A stretch of DNA of 64,000 nt, taken from Komagataeibacter sp. FNDCR2 (GTDB taxonomy: Bacteria > Pseudomonadota > Alphaproteobacteria > Acetobacterales > Acetobacteraceae). The DNA is taken from the NCBI RefSeq assembly GCF_021295395.1, contig NZ_JAIWOU010000001.1, positions 561,001 to 625,000 of the forward strand, read 5' to 3'. The position numbers and the translations under genes were made by a program. Every line of letters starts with the position of its first letter. Position 1 is the first letter of the stretch. Below are positions 7,555 to 16,171 of the stretch, piece after piece. Below the pieces are notes generated by a model. That model made no database searches. It was not told the origin of the DNA and worked only from the letters and a program-made list of their open reading frames with translations.

Positions 7555-8342
7555 TGGACGGGCTGCGCGCTGAACATATAAATGTGCGCTACGGCAGCCG
7601 CACCGTGCTGGATGACCTGAGCGTGGGGCCATTCCCGCGCGGGCGGGTGTCGGCCCTGCTGGGGCCGAATGGCAGCGGCAAGTCCACCCTGCTGCGCGCC
7701 ATCGCGGGGCTGGGCACGGACGCCGCCACCGGCACGGTCATGCTGGGTGGGGATGACCTGTCGCGCCTGCCCCACGCGCGGCGCACGCGCCGATGCCTCT
7801 ATCTGCCACAGGCGCTGCCCGCCACGGTCCACCTGCAGGTGCTGGAATCCCTTCTGGCGGCACAGCACGCCACCACTACCGCGCCACCCGTGCGGGGCGG
7901 GGACGACGCGGTGGATGCGGCGCTGCATATGCTGGACATATTCGGCATGGCCGGGCTGGCCATGCAGTATATGGATGAACTTTCCGGCGGGCAGCGCCAG
8001 CTTGTCGGGCTGGCGCAGGCTCTGGGCCGCAACCCGGATGCGCTGCTGCTCGATGAGCCGCTCAGCGCGCTGGACCTGCACCACCAGTTCGCGGTGATGG
8101 ACATCCTGCGCCGTGAAACCGCGCGGCGGAACATCGTGACCGTCATGGTGCTGCACGACCTGAACATTGCCATACGCATGACGGATTATGACGTGATCCT
8201 GCGCGATGGCCGGATCATCGCGGCAGGGCCACCGGACGCGGTCATTACCCCCGCCACATTGCGTGCGACCTATGACATTACGGCCCGGGTGGAAACATGC
8301 AGCCGGGGCCTGCCGCATATCATGGTGGACGGCCTGGGCTGA
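7554..8342 (+). CDS. FecE/FhuC-type ABC transporter ATP-binding protein (iron)
   Basis: This 262-residue ATPase shows Walker A GPNGSGKST, signature LSGGQRQLVGLAQAL, Walker B ALLLDEPLSALD and the switch His in MVLHDLNIA. It powers uptake by the P19-FecB-FecCD system. ATG at 7554 shares a base with the permease stop TGA (TGATG), a typical coupling junction. A GTG one codon earlier (7551) is the alternative start. It is the last gene of the iron operon. Confidence 0.92.
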   Translation: MDGLRAEHINVRYGSRTVLDDLSVGPFPRGRVSALLGPNGSGKSTLLRAIAGLGTDAATGTVMLGGDDLSRLPHARRTRRCLYLPQALPATVHLQVLESLLAAQHATTTAPPVRGGDDAVDAALHMLDIFGMAGLAMQYMDELSGGQRQLVGLAQALGRNPDALLLDEPLSALDLHHQFAVMDILRRETARRNIVTVMVLHDLNIAIRMTDYDVILRDGRIIAAGPPDAVITPATLRATYDITARVETCSRGLPHIMVDGLG

Positions 8343-9052
8343 TCGCGGCCTGCCGATAAAGTAAAGAAAAGCTAAAGCCGAACTATATTATCGAACGGTG
8401 GCGCGAGGCGCGCCCCGCGCGCGGCGCGGGTGTGTGGGGCGTATTATTTGGGTCGCGCGCACCTGTTACGCGCCCCGGCATGCGCGTTACTGAACTGACG
8501 GGCATTGCGCCAGTCATGCCTCACATTATTTTTATGCGGTAGGGGTCATGTAACCACCTCATTCATTGCAGGGGAACGAAAACCCGGTCCGCCCGTTATT
8601 TCGCGCACGCAACCGGAGGGTGTCATTTCGGATACGATTCCGAAATGACAAATAAACCAGAAGTTCTATATTTATGAAGCCCCTGCGCCCGCCCACGGGC
8701 ACGACACGCGCATGCGGGACTGATTTCATGTTTCCGCGAATGGAGTATTTATTTTATGCGCCATACTGATAGAATAATGACAATCCCTTAACAATATCGC
8801 GTAAAATCCGGAAACAGCTTCCGACCCATCAGACATTTATAAACAAATAATTGCATATACGTGAAACATACGATATTAGCGGGTGAAGATTGGCATACAG
8901 TCATGCCTGCCGGAATGTCACGATAAGCAGGACGCCCCTTTATCGGCGCAGGAAAGATGCAGCCCGGCAACTGAAAATGGCATGAAATACCGATCGGGTT
9001 GATTTATTGTGGTTGCATAATAGGCTGATGATTATTACTGATAGGGCAAGAT
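8343..9052. other. Long intergenic region upstream of mucR
   Basis: These 710 bases hold no convincing gene; a 60-codon minus-strand frame at 8788-8970 lacks a ribosome site and recognisable features. The first part is very GC-rich (8398-8440); the part from about 8730 on is AT-rich. The region contains a perfect 12-bp inverted repeat at 8621-8650. A long AT-rich leader suits an autoregulated mucR promoter, but this is inference. Confidence 0.6.
8621..8650. repeat. Perfect 12-bp inverted repeat (hairpin or operator)
   Basis: TGTCATTTCGGA (8621-8632) and TCCGAAATGACA (8639-8650) pair perfectly around a 6-base TACGAT loop. No T-run follows in either direction, so it is not an obvious terminator. 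It lies 400 bases before mucR and 280 bases after the iron ATPase gene. An operator or an RNA hairpin are both possible. Confidence 0.75.
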
Positions 9053-9595
9053 ATGTCTCCTGATGACAATCTACCAAGGAAAGAAGCGAAATTGGATAAT
9101 AAAGACATTCCGCATACCGAACTGGTATCGATGACGACAGAAATCGTGGCCGCGCACACGAACCACAATACGGTTGCGGTCGATCAGATTCCGGCCCTGA
9201 TCGAGACTGTCTATACTGCCCTCAAGACACTCGGTGCTGAAAAGGCGGTCGAGCCCACGCCGCTCCAGCCCGCCGTGCCGATCAAGAAGTCAGTATTCCC
9301 CGACTATGTTATTTGCCTGGAAGATGGCAAGAAACTGAAGATGCTCAAGCGCCATCTCCAGACCGCGTACGGCATGACACCGGAGCAGTATCGTGAAAAG
9401 TGGGGCCTGCCCCCCAACTACCCGATGACCGCGCCCAACTACGCCGCCCATCGGTCCTCCCTTGCGCAGAAGATCGGCCTGGGCCGCAAGGTGGTTGCCG
9501 AGCCCGCGCCCGAAGCCCCCGCCGAACCCACGGAAAAGGCTGTCCGCAAGAGCCGCCCGCGCCGCAAGAAGGCCACCCCGGACACCGCGGCGTAA
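9053..9595 (+). CDS. mucR: MucR/Ros family transcriptional regulator
   Basis: This 180-residue regulator has an N-terminal helical oligomerisation part (ELVSMTTEIVAAHTNHN near residue 24). A central Ros/MucR zinc-finger domain follows: SVFPDYVICLEDGKKLKMLK, RHLQTAYGMTPEQYREKWGL, then the conserved NYPMTAPNYAAHRS and KIGLGRK. MucR proteins bind AT-rich DNA and act as global silencers of surface polysaccharide, motility and virulence genes. The last ~30 residues are a basic Lys/Arg/Pro tail that could add DNA affinity. Alternative in-frame starts exist downstream, so the N-terminal ~20 residues are uncertain. A terminator follows. Confidence 0.92.
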   Translation: MSPDDNLPRKEAKLDNKDIPHTELVSMTTEIVAAHTNHNTVAVDQIPALIETVYTALKTLGAEKAVEPTPLQPAVPIKKSVFPDYVICLEDGKKLKMLKRHLQTAYGMTPEQYREKWGLPPNYPMTAPNYAAHRSSLAQKIGLGRKVVAEPAPEAPAEPTEKAVRKSRPRRKKATPDTAA

Positions 9596-9616
9596 TAATC
9601 CGCCACATGCATGCGC

Positions 9617-9646
9617 AATACCCAGTCCGGCAACGGGCTGGGTATT
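9617..9646 (+). terminator. Terminator after mucR
   Basis: A 13-bp stem with one G-T pair (9617-9629 with 9634-9646, AATACCCAG/CTGGGTATT at its base) and a 4-base loop is followed by the T-rich TGTGTTT. It lies 21 bases after the mucR stop codon. Confidence 0.7.
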
Positions 9647-10216
9647 TGTGTTTCGGGACTCCCTTTACACCGCAGGATCCCCTTGCGTGCATGGCAGGTA
9701 TTTGCGTTACATGACGATCGGCGCGCTTTCCCCATCCCGCACCCGACATTGCTCATGTCATTTCGAGCCTGGGCAGCCGTTGTGTGGCCGGGATTATAAT
9801 AACATCAGTTTCCCGTCATATAGCCCGTCCTGACGCCCGCATGCTGTTGGCCGGAAACTGCCCCTCAGGCGCATCATGCCATCCGTCTGCTTCATTACTT
9901 GCGCATAGCTTTCGTGGCCGAACCGGCGTCATCACTTTGCACTGGCGGGGCAGAAGGCTTTCTGAAAAAAGCTTTACCAAAAACTTCCTGATATTTTGCG
10001 GAATGTCTCAAAGGCAGGCCTTGAATGAGGGTATGAGCCCGGTTACCTGACCTGCCCGAAAGTCGCGGTCTTTCAGGCATGACATGGCACGTATGTTCCA
10101 TAGTATTGTGCTGTCCCCATCCGCCGGGTCATGCCATGGGGCGTATCCCCTGCAAACGGGCCGCGTGATGCGGCGATACGGGGGGAACTATTACTGGAAG
10201 AATATAGTTACAACCT
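9647..10216. other. Intergenic region without a supported gene
   Basis: These 570 bases separate the mucR terminator from the convergent M1 peptidase gene. Short open frames here have no ribosome site or family features. The only structure seen is a hairpin-plus-conserved-tail element at 9951-9994, described separately. Confidence 0.5.
9951..9994. repeat. Intergenic hairpin element, copy 1
   Basis: A weak stem around 9955-9974 (AAGGCTTT...AAAAGCTTT) is followed by CCAAAAACTTC and ...TGAT. The layout resembles 18071-18116, where a stem is followed by CCAGAAACTTC and ...ATGAT. I believe related sequences are widespread between genes of Komagataeibacter-type genomes, but that is from memory and was not checked. 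Confidence 0.35.
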
Positions 10217-12211
10217 TTACTTCATGGTGTTGCCATTATCTGATCGGTCTGTTTCCGGAATGGCATGGTCGGGGTCCAGAACTGCCGTGCTGACGGTGCG
10301 CCCATCGTGGAAAATGACAGTAACATGGTCCGTCAGGTGCCAGCTTTCGGGACAAATAACCTGATCGGCATGGCTGCCGTCAGTATAATTCAACCGCAAT
10401 GTGACCGGCAGCATGAGCCTGCCCTTGCTCCGCACATCAACACGCGTGCCCTGCCGGGGGTCGTTATTGACATAGGACAGGCCCGACAGAGCGTAATCGG
10501 GCCACCAGTTCATGAAATACCAGCCGCGCCAGAACCAGCCCAGATCCTCGCCCGCCTCGCTTTCCATCAACCGGAAGAAGTCCGATGGCGTGGGGTGCCG
10601 ATAGGCCCATGCCCGTATGTAGCGCCTGAAGGCGGCGTCAAAACGCTCCGGCCCCAGTATCTGCTCACGCAGCAGCACCAGTCCGTAAGCACTTTTGAAA
10701 TACGTGACGGAGTGGCGGTAGGGCTCCGCCACCAGATCCGACAGCGTCATGAGCGGCGGGGCCTGCGGGTCGGTCAGTACGGGCACGATGTCCTCGGCGG
10801 GCCTGCCGGTGCGCGGGGCGAATTCGGGATCCTGCTTGGGTGCGAATTCGCCATCATGGAAATGCTGCGACGCCAGCACGTCGATAAAGGTGTCGAACCC
10901 TTCATCCATAAAGGCATGACGCCGTTCGTCCGTACCAACAATCATGGGGAACCATCCATGCCCCAGCTCATGCGTGGTGATCCAGAACAGCTTCGCATCC
11001 CGGTCCTGCCAGCCGTCAAATACAATGCCCGGATATTCCATGCCCGCGCCATGGCCCCCCACATTGATGGCGTTGGGCCATGGATAGGGAAACCACTGGC
11101 GGGAGAAATATTCGATCGCATGGCGGACATATTCGCTCGAACGCTCCCATCCCCCCGGTCCGCTTCCCTCACGCGGGTAGACGGACATGGCCAGCCGCGC
11201 CGCCGGCCGCATGCCCGGCGCGGGGCGCACGGGCGGCAGGTCGATCCGCGCCGCATCCCACATGAAGGCGGGTGAGGCGGCAAAGGAGACGTCGCGCGTA
11301 TTCTCCATATGGAAGTGCCAGCTTTTTTCGCCGCTGCGGGCGGGGTGGCTGGCGGGATCGCTTACGTCCCCGGCGGTGCGGATCATGACGGTGGCGTGGC
11401 TGCGTGCCGCGCGGGCCAGCCGGGCGCGTTCGGTCGGGGTCAGGACCTCGGCTGGATTGAGCAGTGCGCCGGATCCCACCACCGTAAAGTTCCACGGCAC
11501 CGTGACCGTGTAATCAAAATCCCCATACTCCAGATAGAACTCCTGCCCCAGATAGGGCAGGGTGTTCCACCCCCGCCGCGCGTCGTACACGCTCATGCGC
11601 GGATACCACTGTGCGACTTCGTAAATATCCCCCTCCCGCGTGGGGGTGACGGTCGTGCGGCCGCCCCACGGGCCGGGAATGGTATGGTGCCAGCGGATAC
11701 GCAGCCGTATTTTCCGCCCATGGCGCAGCCACGCCCCATCGGGCAGGGCGAGCTGCATGCGGGTATCGGAAATGCGGGGCGACAGCGCGGTTTCATGGCC
11801 GTTGTGAACCAGGGCGACGGAGTCAATCACCGCGCCCTGTGTCACATCGGCATGCTGCGCCGTGCCGACCATGCGGGCACGGGCATCCGCGCGGTAAATG
11901 TTCTGGTCAAGCTGTAGCCACAGCACATCCAGCGTATCGGGGCTGTTATTGGTGTAGGTCAGGATTTCCTCGCCGCCCAGCACATGGGTGGCGGTGTCGA
12001 TCCGGGCATGAATGGTGTAATCCGCGCGGTTCTGCCAGTAATCCGGACCGGGCAGGCCAGCACCCGTGGCGTAACGGCCCACGGCGTCGGGCAGGGTCAG
12101 CGTGTCGAAGACCGCACGCATGTCCACACGCCCCGCCGGGTCGGGCGCGGCGTGTGCACTCGCGCAGCCAGCAAGGCAGAAGAGGGCGACGGCAAGTTTT
12201 CGAAGGGGCAT
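10217..12211 (-). CDS. M1-family metallopeptidase, probable lipoprotein
   Basis: This 664-residue secreted peptidase has the zinc-binding motif THELGHGWFPM at about residue 415, with the downstream Glu in FMDEGFDTFID. An N-terminal beta-rich domain and a C-terminal helical part match M1 aminopeptidase-like proteins. The signal peptide ends with LAGC, so lipid anchoring to the envelope is likely. The GMEYP segment corresponds to the GAMEN exopeptidase motif in altered form, so aminopeptidase action is not certain. The start at 12211 (AGGAAG upstream) is preferred over the open frame to 12367 because it begins the signal peptide. Confidence 0.85.
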   Translation of the reverse strand: MPLRKLAVALFCLAGCASAHAAPDPAGRVDMRAVFDTLTLPDAVGRYATGAGLPGPDYWQNRADYTIHARIDTATHVLGGEEILTYTNNSPDTLDVLWLQLDQNIYRADARARMVGTAQHADVTQGAVIDSVALVHNGHETALSPRISDTRMQLALPDGAWLRHGRKIRLRIRWHHTIPGPWGGRTTVTPTREGDIYEVAQWYPRMSVYDARRGWNTLPYLGQEFYLEYGDFDYTVTVPWNFTVVGSGALLNPAEVLTPTERARLARAARSHATVMIRTAGDVSDPASHPARSGEKSWHFHMENTRDVSFAASPAFMWDAARIDLPPVRPAPGMRPAARLAMSVYPREGSGPGGWERSSEYVRHAIEYFSRQWFPYPWPNAINVGGHGAGMEYPGIVFDGWQDRDAKLFWITTHELGHGWFPMIVGTDERRHAFMDEGFDTFIDVLASQHFHDGEFAPKQDPEFAPRTGRPAEDIVPVLTDPQAPPLMTLSDLVAEPYRHSVTYFKSAYGLVLLREQILGPERFDAAFRRYIRAWAYRHPTPSDFFRLMESEAGEDLGWFWRGWYFMNWWPDYALSGLSYVNNDPRQGTRVDVRSKGRLMLPVTLRLNYTDGSHADQVICPESWHLTDHVTVIFHDGRTVSTAVLDPDHAIPETDRSDNGNTMK

Positions 12212-12285
12212 CCAGCGCGCTTCCTGCCTGTTACATATCCGTTGGCCGAACTGTAGCAAGGCGGCGGAGGGCGCGCAAAACCGGG

Positions 12286-13071
12286 TCAGATCACCTTCAG
12301 CCCGACCGTGATCAGGATGGAGGCCAGTATGATCCGCTGCGCCCTGTCGGGTATGAGGCCGACACACAGGCTGCCCAGTATGATGCCGGGCACCGAACCG
12401 CAGAGCAGCGAGAACAGGAGTTCTCCGTCAATATCACCAATCCACCAGTGCCCCATGCCCGCAATGGCGGTAAGCGGCACCGCGTGGGCGATGTCGGAGC
12501 CGACCAGGCGGCGGACCTCAAGGCCGGGATAGAGAAAGACCAGCGCCGCCATCCCGATCGCGCCCGCCCCCACGGAGGAAAGCGTCACCATCACCCCCAG
12601 CACCACGCCCAGCGCCGTGGTCAGGCCCGCGGTCATGGCGGGCGAGACCTGCCCCGCCTTGCGCCGCGACAGGGCCTGCAACCGATGGCGGAACAGCACG
12701 CTGGGCGCGGTGATGAGCAGCGCCACCCCCAGCGCCACCGAGATGACATGCGTCACCTGCGCCGAAGGGCTGCCCGCCCAGTGCAGCACCCCGATCGTGG
12801 CCAGCGTGGCCGGTACGCTGCCCATGGCCAGACGCCCCACCACCGGCCACGCCACGGACTGGCTGCGGCCATGCACCAGCGTGCCCACCACCTTGGTTAT
12901 GGCGGCATAGAGCAGGTCGGTGCCCACGGCGGCCTGCGGGTGGACCCGGAACAGCAGGATGAGCAGCGGCGTCATGAGCGAGCCGCCGCCCACGCCGGTC
13001 ATGCCCACCAGAAAACCGACACCAAGGCCGGACAGGGCATAGAGCAGGTTGAACGATTCAGGCAGGTGCAT
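12286..13071 (-). CDS. TauE/SafE family sulfite/organosulfonate exporter-like membrane protein
   Basis: This 261-residue polytopic protein has the TauE/SafE repeats GFLVGMTGVGGGSLMTPLLI near residue 18 and a second copy, VMVTLSSVGAGAIGMAALVF, near residue 150. Seven or eight spans are expected. Family members export sulfite, sulfoacetate or other small anions; the substrate is not visible here. It is on the same strand as the M1 peptidase, 75 bases upstream of it, and divergent from the CDP-diacylglycerol pyrophosphatase gene. Confidence 0.88.
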   Translation of the reverse strand: MHLPESFNLLYALSGLGVGFLVGMTGVGGGSLMTPLLILLFRVHPQAAVGTDLLYAAITKVVGTLVHGRSQSVAWPVVGRLAMGSVPATLATIGVLHWAGSPSAQVTHVISVALGVALLITAPSVLFRHRLQALSRRKAGQVSPAMTAGLTTALGVVLGVMVTLSSVGAGAIGMAALVFLYPGLEVRRLVGSDIAHAVPLTAIAGMGHWWIGDIDGELLFSLLCGSVPGIILGSLCVGLIPDRAQRIILASILITVGLKVI

Positions 13072-13365
13072 GGTGTATGGGTTTCATGGCTTGACGGGTT
13101 GGCGCGTGGCTGCCGCCTGATTTGTCCGTTACGGGATGTGAAATGTCGATATAATGCAATATGCGCGTGGTGTTATGGGAACGTGTGCACTTCCTTATGT
13201 GGAATTGGAAGCCAGCACAAGCCCGGTCGTTAATAGGAAAGGAAACCCCGTGCCGTATCGGGGCATGGATCTCATGGTGCAACAATCACCCGGCAGGCGG
13301 GAAGGCGGGCCGCCACTCCCCCCGGCTTTCCGCGACGCGACGCGCCTGCTAACACCATAGAACCC

Positions 13366-14196
13366 ATGAGCGAGAGCGAAAGCAGCATGCCCGACGGCGC
13401 GGACCGGACCCGGATGAACAACCACCGTCATGCCGGGCGATGGAGCCTGAAGCGCCTCGTCCTCGCATTGGGGACCGTAGCGGGGCTGTGCGCGGCGTAC
13501 ACGGTCTATGCCGCCGTCAACCCCAATGCGCTGTGGCATATCGTGCATGAACGCTGCATTCTGGCACCCGCTGGCCAGCCGCCCGCGCCCTGCGCCGAAG
13601 TCGATGCCCGCGCGGGCTATGCCGTGCTGAAGGACCGGGTCGGGGTCGGGCAGTACCTGCTCATTCCCACGCGGCGCATAACCGGCATGGAAGACCCGGC
13701 CATTACCCGCGCCGACGCGCCCGATTATTTTGCCTATGCCTGGCAGCAGACGGCGCGCCTCAACCACCATCTGGCCCACGCCCTGCCTGGTGAGGACATG
13801 GCCCTGGCCATCAATTCGGCCCATGGCCGCAGCCAGAACCAGTTGCACATCCATATCGACTGCCTCCGCCCCGATGTAAAACAGGCCCTGCAACATGCGG
13901 TGCCCACGCTGGGGGCGGCATGGACCCCGCTGCCGCTGTACGGCCATGCCTACCGCGCGTGGCTGGTCAGGAGTGAAAGCCTGTCCGGCATCCGCCCCTT
14001 TTATATGCTGGCGCGCGATATGGCCGATCCCGCGCATGAAATGGGCGAGCACACGCTGGTCGTGGCGGGCGTGGTGCGGCCCGATGGCCGACATGGCTTC
14101 GTGGTGCTTGATGACCGGGTCGATCCACGCCACAACGACCGTGCATCGGGCGAGGAACTGCAGGACCACACCTGCCAGCTCCAGAACGCCCCCTGA
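13366..14196 (+). CDS. cdh: CDP-diacylglycerol pyrophosphatase
   Basis: This protein of up to 276 residues carries the Cdh motif SAHGRSQNQLHIHIDCL at about residue 155, a HIT-like His cluster used to hydrolyse CDP-diacylglycerol to phosphatidate and CMP. A single N-terminal membrane anchor (LVLALGTVAGLCAAYTVYAA, residues 30-50) places the catalytic part in the periplasm, as in E. coli Cdh. The start is uncertain: ATGs at 13366, 13387 and 13414 all precede the anchor. It is divergent from the TauE/SafE gene and followed by the xylitol dehydrogenase gene. Confidence 0.87.
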   Translation: MSESESSMPDGADRTRMNNHRHAGRWSLKRLVLALGTVAGLCAAYTVYAAVNPNALWHIVHERCILAPAGQPPAPCAEVDARAGYAVLKDRVGVGQYLLIPTRRITGMEDPAITRADAPDYFAYAWQQTARLNHHLAHALPGEDMALAINSAHGRSQNQLHIHIDCLRPDVKQALQHAVPTLGAAWTPLPLYGHAYRAWLVRSESLSGIRPFYMLARDMADPAHEMGEHTLVVAGVVRPDGRHGFVVLDDRVDPRHNDRASGEELQDHTCQLQNAP

Positions 14197-14320
14197 TGAA
14201 TGCGCGCCGCCGCGGGTCAGCGACGCGGCAGGGCAGGGGCATAGAACCCGGCCGGGGACAGGATCGTTTCATGCCTGTCCGGACAGGGTCGGACATGAAT
14301 TTTCCAACAGGGAGACAGAA

Positions 14321-15121
14321 ATGTCAGGTTTTCCGCTACCGTTTTCAGGCAAAGTGGCACTTGTGACAGGTGCGGCGGGCAATATAGGCCTGGCCACCGC
14401 GAACCGGCTGGCCACCATGGGGGCCGATCTGGCGCTGCTTGACCTTGACCCCGAAAAGCTGGAACAGGCCCATGCGGCGTTAAGCGAGCATGATGTCCGC
14501 ATTCGTGTCCATACCTGCGACGTGTCGGATGGCGCGCAGGTGCGCGAAGCGGTCGATGCGGCGGCGGCGGAACTGGGGCAGATCGATTTCCTGTTCAACA
14601 ACGCGGGCTATCAGGGCGCGTTCGCCCCGGTGCAGGACTATCCGGAGGCCGATTTCACCCGGGTCATGCACATCAATGTGTGCGGCGCGTTCCATGTACT
14701 CAAGCATGTGGCGCGACATATGGTGGCGCGCGGCTATGGCCGGATCGTCAATACCGCCAGCATGGCGGGCGTGCAGGGACCACCCAACATGGCGGCTTAC
14801 GGGGCCTCCAAATTCGCCGTGATCGGGCTGACGGAGGTCGCGGCCAAGGATCTGGCGCCCTACAACATCCGCGTCAACGCCATAAGCCCCGCCTTCATGG
14901 GGCCGGGCATGATGTGGGACCGGCAGGTCGCCCTTCAGGCCAAGGCGGGAAGCCAGTATTTCTCCACGAAGCCCGAAGAGGTCGCCCGCCAGATGATCGA
15001 CAGCATCCCCATGCGCCGTTATGGCGATATCGAGGAAATACCCGGCGTGGTCGCCTTCCTGTTCGGTGATGAATCCAGTTACATGACCGGCGTGAACCTG
15101 CCCATTTCAGGCGGCATCTAG
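14321..15121 (+). CDS. xdh: NAD-dependent xylitol dehydrogenase-type SDR
   Basis: This 266-residue short-chain dehydrogenase oxidises xylitol to D-xylulose if it has the same specificity as its nearest remembered relative, Gluconobacter oxydans xylitol dehydrogenase. The match is strong across the protein: VTGAAGNIGLATANRLA, DFLFNNAGYQGAFAPVQDYP, GRIVNTASMAGVQGPPNMAA, then the Tyr-Lys pair in AAYGASKFA, and a near-identical LAPYNIRVNAISP and GSQYFST region. Start 14321 has GGGAG upstream; the frame is open further 5' but overlaps cdh. Asp at the end of the second strand (LLDLD) favours NAD over NADP. Confidence 0.88.
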   Translation: MSGFPLPFSGKVALVTGAAGNIGLATANRLATMGADLALLDLDPEKLEQAHAALSEHDVRIRVHTCDVSDGAQVREAVDAAAAELGQIDFLFNNAGYQGAFAPVQDYPEADFTRVMHINVCGAFHVLKHVARHMVARGYGRIVNTASMAGVQGPPNMAAYGASKFAVIGLTEVAAKDLAPYNIRVNAISPAFMGPGMMWDRQVALQAKAGSQYFSTKPEEVARQMIDSIPMRRYGDIEEIPGVVAFLFGDESSYMTGVNLPISGGI

Positions 15122-15131
15122 CCCCGCGCCC

Positions 15132-15575
15132 TCAGAACGCATCACACCCCGCCGTAACCGCCAGCCCCACGGATTGCTGCGCGAAGCGTTGGCGATAGGT
15201 ACGGCGGATGGTGTCGATGCGCGCGACCACGGTCGCATCGGGCGCGGTGGCGATCCACAGCACGCGCAGCGGTTCGTGCCCGATATGGCCACTCTCACGG
15301 TCCTGCCACTGCCCGTCACCGCGCAGGACCGAAAACCCCGTGGGAAACTGGGGGGTCACGACATCACGCACGAAGTCACGCCATTCCCGGTTGGTAATTT
15401 TACGGCCATCGGGGCGGCGCAGGCCGAAAAACAGCCTGATCTGCATATCCGGCCGCGCCTGCCATGCCGCGCAGGCAGCCGCCACTGCGCCCATGGGTAT
15501 GGCGGGGGCCATGCGCCCCGCCGCATGGGCGGGCGGGCAAGCCATGGCCAGCATTGCCACAAGCCCGGCCACCAC
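15132..15575 (-). CDS. DUF3574 family secreted protein
   Basis: This ~147-residue protein has the DUF3574-type core: QIRLFFGLRRPDGRKITN, EWRDFVRDVVTPQFPTGFSV and GQWQDRESGHIGHEPLRVL, ending near a C-terminal Cys. A hydrophobic leader (VAGLVAMLAMACPPAHA) suggests export, possibly as a lipoprotein (Cys after AMA). The family's function is unknown. GTG at 15575 is taken as the start; ATG at 15554 is the alternative. Reading further upstream would overlap the VOC gene. Confidence 0.7.
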   Translation of the reverse strand: MVAGLVAMLAMACPPAHAAGRMAPAIPMGAVAAACAAWQARPDMQIRLFFGLRRPDGRKITNREWRDFVRDVVTPQFPTGFSVLRGDGQWQDRESGHIGHEPLRVLWIATAPDATVVARIDTIRRTYRQRFAQQSVGLAVTAGCDAF

Positions 15576-15607
15576 CCCCGGCCCGCAACGGGCTGGGGCC
15601 GTGCGTC

Positions 15608-15991
15608 CTACACCGGAACGTGATAGACCGCGCACAGCTTGTTTCCAGCCGGGTCGCGCAGATAGGCGAGATAGAGCGCGCCGACGGTGGTCTGGCGGAT
15701 GCCCGGCGGGTTCTCGCACGTCACGCCGCCATTGGCCACGCCCGCCGCATGCCATGCATTCACCGCCGCCGCTGAACTGGCGCCAAAGCCGATCGTGCCC
15801 CCGTTCGCGCCCGTGGCGGGCTGGCCATTGATGGGCTTCGTCACCATAAGTCGCCCGGTATCGGTGGCGTAGAGAAGCCGCCCCTTCGCATCGGTCTGGG
15901 CGGGCTTGATGCCAAGCGCGCCCAGCGTGCTGTCATAAAACTTCCTGGATGCCTCGATATCATTCGCGCCGATTGTGATGTGACTGAACAT
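15608..15991 (-). CDS. VOC (glyoxalase/dioxygenase-fold) family protein
   Basis: This 127-residue protein begins FSHITIGANDIEASRKFYDS, the standard opening of a glyoxalase/bleomycin-resistance fold. It ends YLAYLRDPAGNKLCAVYHV, the strand that supplies the metal-binding acidic/His residues in the family. It is a single-domain member that would dimerise; the substrate is unknown. The start at 15991 has GGGAG about ten bases upstream and is preferred to 16015. The 32-base gap to the downstream DUF3574 gene suggests co-transcription. Confidence 0.85.
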   Translation of the reverse strand: MFSHITIGANDIEASRKFYDSTLGALGIKPAQTDAKGRLLYATDTGRLMVTKPINGQPATGANGGTIGFGASSAAAVNAWHAAGVANGGVTCENPPGIRQTTVGALYLAYLRDPAGNKLCAVYHVPV

Positions 15992-16171
15992 GCAATTTCC
16001 ACTCCCTGTGGTCATGGGGCGCGATCATGCATGACACCGCCGGACGCGGCAACCACGTCAGGCCCGTCATGCACCCGGTGGCATGGACTGTTGAGCAATT
16101 TTTTGTAACACTTTGCGCCGGGTCAGCGATCCGGCTGATCGCCCGCTTTATGTTGCACCAGAAGGAAAACC

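Noticed and set aside
8788-8970. Minus-strand 60-codon frame upstream of mucR
   Set aside because: No ribosome site, no family motif, in an AT-rich region where short frames are expected.
11839-13233. Long + strand open frame (464 codons)
   Set aside because: It is antisense to the M1 peptidase start and the TauE/SafE gene, both with clear motifs. Its protein is Arg/His/Gln-rich low-quality sequence typical of GC-rich shadow frames.
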